DNA of 64,000 bases, from positions 1 through 64,000 of the forward strand of contig NZ_BMED01000005.1 in the NCBI RefSeq assembly GCF_014636315.1, read 5' to 3'. The notes under the pieces are model-generated. The model had not been told where the DNA came from. It searched no databases and worked only from the letters and a program-made list of their open reading frames with translations. The DNA is from Parundibacterium terreum (GTDB lineage: Bacteria; Pseudomonadota; Gammaproteobacteria; Burkholderiales; Burkholderiaceae_D). This document shows, one piece after another, positions 58,697-64,000 of this stretch; within the stretch, counting starts at the first letter, position 1, and every line of letters begins with the position of its first letter. The translations under genes were made by a program, and so were the position numbers.

Positions 58697-59356
58697 ATGA
58701 ATGAACTTATACAAACGGTCGCGGTATATGCGCTGCCGGTCATCTTCGCCATTACCTTGCATGAAGCGGCGCACGCTTTTGCCGCCAAATATTTTGGCGA
58801 TCTGACGGCGTTTCAACAGGGCCGTATGACATTGAACCCGATCAGTCACATTGACCCCATGGGGACTATCGTTATCCCAGTGGTGCTTTATCTGGCTACT
58901 GGAGGCAATTTCCTATTCGGTTATGCGAAGCCGGTTCCTGTTAATTTTGGCAACTTACGTAAGCCCAAACGGGATATGGCCTGGGTGGCGCTGGCCGGGC
59001 CGGGAGCCAACTTTATTATGGCTTTCTTGTGGCTGGTTTTTGGCGTCATACTCCGCGCGGCGGGTGTGGAGGAGGCTTTCTTCATGCGCATGGCGCAGGC
59101 TGGTATCCTGACCAATCTGGTCATGCTGGCATTCAATCTGTTTCCTATTCCCCCTTTGGATGGTGGACGGATTTTGATCAGCCTGTTACCTTATAAATAC
59201 GCTTACAAATTTGCGCAGATTGAACCGTATGGATTTTTTATCGTGATGGGCCTGGTCATGATCCATGCATTGCAGTTCTGGATGTATCCTGTGATTACTG
59301 TCGCGAATTTGCTGTTGAATTTACTGGTTACCCCGTTGACCCTCATCCTGAGCTAA
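58697..59356 (+). CDS. M50-family site-2-type membrane metalloprotease
   Basis: A 219-residue protein with about five TM helices, HEAAH (His22, Glu23, His26) in TM1 and the second site NLFPIPPLDGGRILISLLP (the N-x-x-P-x-x-DG metal motif), plus GPGANFIMAFLWLVFG. Site-2 proteases cleave substrates within the membrane; this short group lacks a PDZ domain and has no known target. Six bases before trpS and the upstream gene of that conserved pair. Confidence 0.93.
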   Translation: MNELIQTVAVYALPVIFAITLHEAAHAFAAKYFGDLTAFQQGRMTLNPISHIDPMGTIVIPVVLYLATGGNFLFGYAKPVPVNFGNLRKPKRDMAWVALAGPGANFIMAFLWLVFGVILRAAGVEEAFFMRMAQAGILTNLVMLAFNLFPIPPLDGGRILISLLPYKYAYKFAQIEPYGFFIVMGLVMIHALQFWMYPVITVANLLLNLLVTPLTLILS

Positions 59357-59362
59357 TTTCCT

Positions 59363-60565
59363 ATGTATCCTGACCGTGTAGTCTCTGGTATGCGCCCTAC
59401 GGGGGCGATGCATCTGGGCCATTATCACGGGGCGCTGAAAAACTGGGTCAGGATGCAGTCGGAGCTGCCCTGCCTGTTTTTCGTGGCGGACTGGCATGCG
59501 CTGACTACCCACTACGACGACCCCAGCATTATCGAGACCAGTACCTGGGATATGCTGGTGGACTGGCTGGCCGCAGGGGTAGATCCCTCGCAGGCCACAC
59601 TCTTTATTCAATCCAGGGTGCCTGAGCATGCCGAGTTGCATCTGTTGATGTCGATGGCGACGCCTCTTGGCTGGCTGGAGCGTGTTCCTACCTACAAGGA
59701 CCAGCAAGAGAAGCTGGCTGACCGCGACCTGTCTACCTATGGCTTCCTGGGTTATCCGCTATTGCAGGCGGCCGATGTGCTGATCTACCGCGCCAGCATG
59801 GTGCCGGTGGGTGACGATCAGGTGCCGCATATAGAAATGATGCGAGAACTGGCGCGCCGCTTCAATCATTTGTACGGCAAGGAAAAGGGCTTTGAGCAAA
59901 AGGCGCAGGCAGCAGTAAAGAAGCTGGGTAGCAAGCGCGCCAAACTGTATACCGAATTGCGCAATGAATTCCAGGAGCAGGGTAAGGCAGAAGCGCTAGA
60001 GCAAGCCAAGGCCATGCTGGAGGATACGCAGAATCTCAGCATGATAGATCGCGAGCGCTTGTTCGGCTACCTGGAGGGCAGCCGCAAGCTGATCCTGGTG
60101 GAGCCGCAAGCGCACTTGACGGAATCTTCGCGCTTGCCTGGTCTGGATGGGCAAAAAATGTCCAAGAGCTATGGCAATGCGATTGCGCTGCGCGAAGAGA
60201 AGGAAGACGTCGTCAAAAAAGTCCGCACCATGCCGACTGATCCTGCCCGTGTGCGACGCACAGATGCCGGCGATCCGGGGCGTTGCCCGGTCTGGCAATT
60301 GCATCAGGTCTATTCGGATACGGAAACGCGCGAATGGGTGGTGAATGGCTGCAAGTCGGCAGGGATTGGCTGCCTGGAGTGCAAGCAACCCGTTATAGAC
60401 GGCATTCTGAAAGAGCAGGAACCGATGCGCGAAAGGGCGCAACAATATCTGGACGACCCTTCGCTGGTGCGTGCGATTATTGCCGATGGCTGCGATAAGG
60501 CGCGCAAGCTGGCGCAAGAAACCATGCGTGATGTGCGCGAGGCCATGGGGCTCAGTTATGGCTAG
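59363..60565 (+). CDS. trpS: Tryptophanyl-tRNA synthetase
   Basis: Charges tRNA-Trp. 400 residues, class Ic: VVSGMRPTGAMHLGHYHGALKNW (HIGH-type GHYHG), ADWHALTT, LGYPLLQAADVLIYRA, VGDDQVPHIEMMRELARRFN and KMSKS (265-269). Longer than the ~330-residue E. coli enzyme because of an insertion (about 170-260: KEKGFEQKAQAAVKKLG...ESSRLPGLDG), typical of Burkholderiales. ATG at 59363. Overlaps the downstream methyltransferase by 8 bases. Confidence 0.98.
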   Translation: MYPDRVVSGMRPTGAMHLGHYHGALKNWVRMQSELPCLFFVADWHALTTHYDDPSIIETSTWDMLVDWLAAGVDPSQATLFIQSRVPEHAELHLLMSMATPLGWLERVPTYKDQQEKLADRDLSTYGFLGYPLLQAADVLIYRASMVPVGDDQVPHIEMMRELARRFNHLYGKEKGFEQKAQAAVKKLGSKRAKLYTELRNEFQEQGKAEALEQAKAMLEDTQNLSMIDRERLFGYLEGSRKLILVEPQAHLTESSRLPGLDGQKMSKSYGNAIALREEKEDVVKKVRTMPTDPARVRRTDAGDPGRCPVWQLHQVYSDTETREWVVNGCKSAGIGCLECKQPVIDGILKEQEPMRERAQQYLDDPSLVRAIIADGCDKARKLAQETMRDVREAMGLSYG

Positions 60566-61169
60566 TCATGGCGTGCTTGCCCAGCAGGGGCATGCAGTTG
60601 CGGGAGCTCAGGCTCCCAGCCCGCCTTCCGAGTGGGTGCGGCGTTTTGCCGGACTGATTCCAGTCGGCGGCAAGGTGCTGGATCTGGCTTGCGGCACGGG
60701 GCGGCATAGCCGCTTGTTGCGAGATTCAGGGCTGGAGGTGCTTGCGGTGGACCGCGATCCGGCCTTGTTGCAGGTGCTGGCTGCAGAAGGCCTTGTCACC
60801 CAGGAGGTTGACCTGGAGAGTGGCGCGCAAGGTTTTTATTGGCCGTTCGCCGACCAGGTTTTCGATGCCATCGTCGTCACCAATTATCTGCACCGGCCGC
60901 TGTTTCCTCATATGCTGGCCAGCCTTGCGCCCGATGGCTTGCTGATCTACGAGACTTTTGCGATAGGTAATGCTGCCTACGGACGTCCGGCCAACCCGGA
61001 TTTCTTGCTTGCGGACGCAGAACTTCTGCTGCAAATGCAGTCTAATCCAGCAGTGAAGATGCACGTTCTGGCTTATGAGCACGGATATGTTGAGCGCCCC
61101 AAACCCGCTGTCGTGCAGCGCATTTGCGCCCGAAAAGCTGCTGCCGGGAGTGGAAATGATCGCTTATAG
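60558..61169 (+). CDS. Class I SAM-dependent methyltransferase
   Basis: A 203-residue Rossmann methyltransferase: VGGKVLDLACGTGRHSRLLRDSGLEVLAVDRDPALLQVL (motif I and post-I), VFDAIVVTNYLHRPLFPHMLASLAPDGLLIYETFA (motif II region). Substrate unknown; possibly a thiopurine/tellurite-type or small-molecule methyltransferase. ATG at 60558 overlaps the end of trpS, giving translational coupling; the frame from 60471 lies inside trpS and is not used. Confidence 0.88.
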   Translation: MASHGVLAQQGHAVAGAQAPSPPSEWVRRFAGLIPVGGKVLDLACGTGRHSRLLRDSGLEVLAVDRDPALLQVLAAEGLVTQEVDLESGAQGFYWPFADQVFDAIVVTNYLHRPLFPHMLASLAPDGLLIYETFAIGNAAYGRPANPDFLLADAELLLQMQSNPAVKMHVLAYEHGYVERPKPAVVQRICARKAAAGSGNDRL

Positions 61170-61289
61170 GCAGTTTTCGCGCTGTGACGAGCGTGCAGGG
61201 CGCTACTTTGGTGGGCATATTCCAGGGAATAACTCCCAACAGGGCTTGCTATCCGCTACAATCAAGGTTTTACTTTTTTCTGCACTAAC

Positions 61290-62174
61290 ATGACTATGAT
61301 CAAGGGAAGTCTGGTTGCTATTGTGACCCCCATGCATGCCGACGGTAGCCTCGATTTGCCTTGCCTGCGCAAATTGATAGACTGGCATATTGCAGAAGGT
61401 ACCGATGGTATCGTCATCGTCGGCACGACCGGCGAATCGCCTACCGTATCGGTAGAAGAACATTGTGAACTGATTCGTGTTGCCGTAGAGCACACAAATA
61501 AGCGCATCCCCATTATCGCCGGTTCGGGCGGCAATTCGACTGCAGAAGCGATTGCACTGACTACCTACGCGAAAGAAATCGGCGCGGATGCATCTTTGCA
61601 GGTGGTGCCTTACTACAATCGCCCGACACAAGAGGGCATGTACCAGCACTTCAAAAAGATTGCTGAATCGGTCGATTTGCCTGTGATCCTGTACAACGTT
61701 CCCGGCCGTACCGTTGCCGACATGTCCAATGAAACCATGCTGCGTCTGGCACAGGTGCAGGGCATCATCGGCGTCAAGGAAGCGACCGGCAATATCGGCC
61801 GCAATACCGACCTGATCCGTCAGGCGCCGGCATCGTTTGCTGTTTATTCCGGCGACGATCCGACCGCGATGGCACTGATGTTCTGCGGCGGCAAAGGCAA
61901 TATCTCCGTGACCGCCAACGTTGCTCCGCGTGCCATGCATGAACTGTGTGCGGCTGCAATGCGCGGCGACATCGCAACTGCGGTTGAGATCAATAATCGC
62001 ATGCTGCCTCTGCATAACAAACTGTTCGTAGAGCCGAATCCCTTGCCGGTCAAATGGGCCATGAAAGAAATGGGCCTGATTCCTGAGGGTATGCGTCTGC
62101 CGCTGGTGCCGATGGCAGCGCAATATCATGAAACGGTTCGCGCAGCGCTGCGTGAGTCGGGTGTATTACAATAG
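61290..62174 (+). CDS. dapA: 4-hydroxy-tetrahydrodipicolinate synthase
   Basis: Condenses pyruvate with aspartate semialdehyde in lysine/diaminopimelate synthesis. 294 residues; [57 protein letters not shown] (catalytic Tyr), Schiff-base Lys in VKEATGN (about 163) and [12 protein letters not shown] at 61290; a second ATG six bases later gives the E. coli-like N-terminus (MIKGSLV). Upstream of bamC, as in E. coli dapA-bamC. Confidence 0.98.
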   Translation: MTMIKGSLVAIVTPMHADGSLDLPCLRKLIDWHIAEGTDGIVIVGTTGESPTVSVEEHCELIRVAVEHTNKRIPIIAGSGGNSTAEAIALTTYAKEIGADASLQVVPYYNRPTQEGMYQHFKKIAESVDLPVILYNVPGRTVADMSNETMLRLAQVQGIIGVKEATGNIGRNTDLIRQAPASFAVYSGDDPTAMALMFCGGKGNISVTANVAPRAMHELCAAAMRGDIATAVEINNRMLPLHNKLFVEPNPLPVKWAMKEMGLIPEGMRLPLVPMAAQYHETVRAALRESGVLQ

Positions 62175-62314
62175 CGGCTCTGAAGCAGTGCCTCTGGGTA
62201 ACAAGATGAAACCCAGGGCACTTTGCAAGGGCGCGTGATCTGGTCGCTGCACCAGGACATCTTCCCACTATCATTGCTCGGTTTTGATTTATAACAATTC
62301 GTAGGGACTTTCAC

Positions 62315-63478
62315 ATGGCAAAAAGCTTTGTTGCTAAAAATGGGATTATTGGAGTATTGGCTCTGGCCAGCCTGGCTGGCTGTAGTTCCATTAGCAATCT
62401 TCTCGATCCAGACCGTATCGACTATAAAAGTGCTAGCAAGGCGCCAAGCGTATCTCTAGAGGTTCCTCCAGATTTGACACAAGTCCGTCGCGACAGCCGT
62501 TTTTCGATTCCTGAAAACCAGGGTAGTGCGACTGCATCCAGCTTCAACCTGCAGAAGAAGGCGGGCAGCACAGCCGCTGCCACTAGCGGCACTGCCGCTG
62601 TAGCGCCTATCCAGGTGCAGGATATGCATATCGAACGTGAGGGCACGCAGCGCTGGCTGGTAGTCAAGCAAACTCCGGAAGTCCTGTGGCCGCAGATCAA
62701 GGATTTTTGGCAGGATAGCGGCTTCCTGATCAGCAGCGAATCTGCGGAAACCGGCGTGATGGAAACAGACTGGGCAGAAAACCGCGCCAAGATCCCTCAG
62801 GATATCGTTCGTAATACCCTGGGCAAGGTGTTGGATTCCCTGTATTCAACCGGCGAACGCGATAAATTCCGTACCCGTATAGAACGCAGCGCCAACGGCA
62901 ATGTAGAAATCTACATCAGCCATCGCGGCGCGGAAGAGGTATTGACCGGCTCGCAAAAGGATCAAACTGTATGGACACCACGTGCCAACGACCCTGGCCT
63001 GGAAGCGGAATTCCTGTCGCGCCTGATGGTGCGCCTGGGTTCCGATACCGAGCGTGCGAAGGTTGCTGTCGGTTCTCCTGTTACCCAGAAAGCGCGCGCC
63101 AAGCTGGTTAAAAATACAGATGGCAACTACGTGGAAGTGGATGAAGGATTTGACCGCTCCTGGCGCCGTGTTGGCCTGGCGCTGGATCGCGTAGGCTTTA
63201 CCGTGGAAGACAGGGATCGCTCCAAAGGCCTGTATTTCGTGCGTTACATCGATCAGGATATCGATGCGAAAACCAAGGGTGCCAGCGAGGGCTTCTTCTC
63301 CAAACTGTTCTCCTGGGGTTCCAGTGACAAGAATAATACGGCTTTGAAATATCGCGTCTATGTGAAGGATGCGGCTGGCGATACCAGCCAGGTCACCGTC
63401 CAGAACAATGATGGCAAACCGGATTCATCTGCGACCGCAGAAAAAATCCTGCAGTTGATCAGCGAACAGCTGAAGTAA
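62315..63478 (+). CDS. bamC: Outer-membrane assembly lipoprotein BamC (NlpB)
   Basis: A 387-residue lipoprotein of the BAM complex that folds outer-membrane beta-barrel proteins. Lipobox LASLAGC (Cys23), unstructured N-terminal stretch (DYKSASKAPSVSLEVPPDLTQVRRDSRFSIPEN) that contacts BamD, then two helix-grip domains (around 100-215 and 255-385). Start at 62315 gives a good lipoprotein signal. 140 bases downstream of dapA; ends at a strong terminator. Confidence 0.94.
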   Translation: MAKSFVAKNGIIGVLALASLAGCSSISNLLDPDRIDYKSASKAPSVSLEVPPDLTQVRRDSRFSIPENQGSATASSFNLQKKAGSTAAATSGTAAVAPIQVQDMHIEREGTQRWLVVKQTPEVLWPQIKDFWQDSGFLISSESAETGVMETDWAENRAKIPQDIVRNTLGKVLDSLYSTGERDKFRTRIERSANGNVEIYISHRGAEEVLTGSQKDQTVWTPRANDPGLEAEFLSRLMVRLGSDTERAKVAVGSPVTQKARAKLVKNTDGNYVEVDEGFDRSWRRVGLALDRVGFTVEDRDRSKGLYFVRYIDQDIDAKTKGASEGFFSKLFSWGSSDKNNTALKYRVYVKDAAGDTSQVTVQNNDGKPDSSATAEKILQLISEQLK

Positions 63479-63488
63479 TTATCCTCCC

Positions 63489-63520
63489 GGCGCGAACCAC
63501 TCTGGTTCGCGCCTTTTTTT
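63489..63520 (+). terminator. Intrinsic terminator of dapA-bamC
   Basis: GGCGCGAACCA/TGGTTCGCGCC stem, CTC loop, seven Ts. Confidence 0.95.
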
Positions 63521-63545
63521 CTGCATCCTCTCTTTATCTCATCCC

Positions 63546-64000
63546 TTGAAATTTGCAAGCCTGGGTAGCGGCAGCGAAGGAAATTCCTTGCTGGTCTCTG
63601 CCATATCGGACCATGACCGGCGCACTAGCATCATGCTGGATTGCGGCTTCAGCGTGAAAGAGGCCGAGCGGCGTCTGGCGCGGCTGGATATGCTGCCGGC
63701 AGAGGTGGCCGGCATTGTTGTGACGCACGAGCATGGGGACCATATCCGTGGCGTATTCAAGTTTGCGCGCCGCTATGGCACGCCGGTGTGGCTGAGCTAT
63801 GGCACCTACCAGGCCGCGCAAGCAGACAGCCATGGGGTTGATATCCATTTTTGCCGGGATGATGAGGTTTTCAGCATAGGCGAGTTGCAGGTGCATCCGT
63901 ACACGGTGCCGCACGATGCGCGCGAGCCTTTGCAGTACTGCATCAGCAGCAGTGGCTGCAAGCTGGGTGTATTGACGGATGTTGGCCACAAGACCGACAG
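63546..64000 (+). CDS. Metallo-beta-lactamase-fold hydrolase, 5' part (YycJ/WalJ-like; 3' end outside window)
   Basis: Open to the window end. Begins FASLGSGSEGNSLLV (YycJ-type N-terminus), with the zinc motif THEHGDH (His61, His63, Asp65, His66) and a further ligand region TVPHDAREPLQYCI...GVLTDVGHKTD. Family members are phosphodiesterase/exonuclease-like hydrolases of uncertain substrate. The start is taken as TTG at 63546, the only codon fitting the family N-terminus; no ATG lies in frame upstream. Directly after the bamC terminator. Confidence 0.88.
   Translation, partial: MKFASLGSGSEGNSLLVSAISDHDRRTSIMLDCGFSVKEAERRLARLDMLPAEVAGIVVTHEHGDHIRGVFKFARRYGTPVWLSYGTYQAAQADSHGVDIHFCRDDEVFSIGELQVHPYTVPHDAREPLQYCISSSGCKLGVLTDVGHKTD

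Overview
The window (about 64 kb, moderately GC-rich) is chromosomal DNA of a betaproteobacterium, most likely Burkholderiales of the Oxalobacteraceae type (Herminiimonas/Janthinobacterium-like). This rests on conserved gene order (carA-carB-greA-yhbY-rlmE-ftsH-folP-glmM; trpF-trpB-trpA-accD-folC-SPOR-cvpA-purF; M50 protease-trpS-methyltransferase-dapA-bamC) and on protein character; no database search was possible.

Layout. 1-1.2 kb: 3' end of a sugar aminotransferase gene and a GlcG-type protein. 1.4-12.5 kb: housekeeping block for carbamoyl phosphate, transcript cleavage, ribosome/23S rRNA maturation, FtsH, folate and peptidoglycan precursor synthesis, ending with tRNA-Arg(TCT). 12.9-14.8 kb: a membrane GGDEF-EAL protein. 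14.9-31.8 kb: accessory region with a single-ORF EgtB-EgtD ergothioneine fusion, three drug-efflux modules (MFS with TetR; MATE with divergent TetR; MarR-OprM-EmrA-EmrB), a DUF427 gene, and a MocR regulator divergent from an AhpD-like/cupin/hemerythrin operon. 31.8-42.7 kb: secreted beta-helix protein, CheW plus chemoreceptor, DUF3311 plus sodium:solute symporter, FAD-linked oxidase, WrbA, DUF2069, YihY and DUF4124 proteins. A 265-bp structured element with perfect 26-bp terminal inverted repeats lies just upstream of the symporter operon. 43-44.4 kb: isocitrate lyase. 44.5-53.1 kb: trpFBA-accD-folC-SPOR-cvpA-purF. 53.4-55.7 kb: TonB-dependent receptor behind a Fur-like box. 56-64 kb: PHP phosphoesterase, HtpX, YciO/Sua5-like protein, M50 protease, TrpS, methyltransferase, DapA, BamC and the start of a metallo-beta-lactamase-fold hydrolase.

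Most notable observations: (1) EgtB and EgtD are fused, in the opposite domain order to fungal Egt1; (2) the egtB-egtD promoter, the DUF427-gene promoter and the promoter of the intervening TetR gene each carry an 18-bp site of the form AATATG-N6-CRTATT over the -10 region, suggesting one local regulon; (3) the nested-hairpin element at 37768-38032 looks like a mobile or repeated element; (4) several repressor-type palindromes overlap good promoters (MATE, MarR operon, aceA, TonB receptor). Coding starts were moved from the longest frame wherever a ribosome-binding site or family alignment favoured it.
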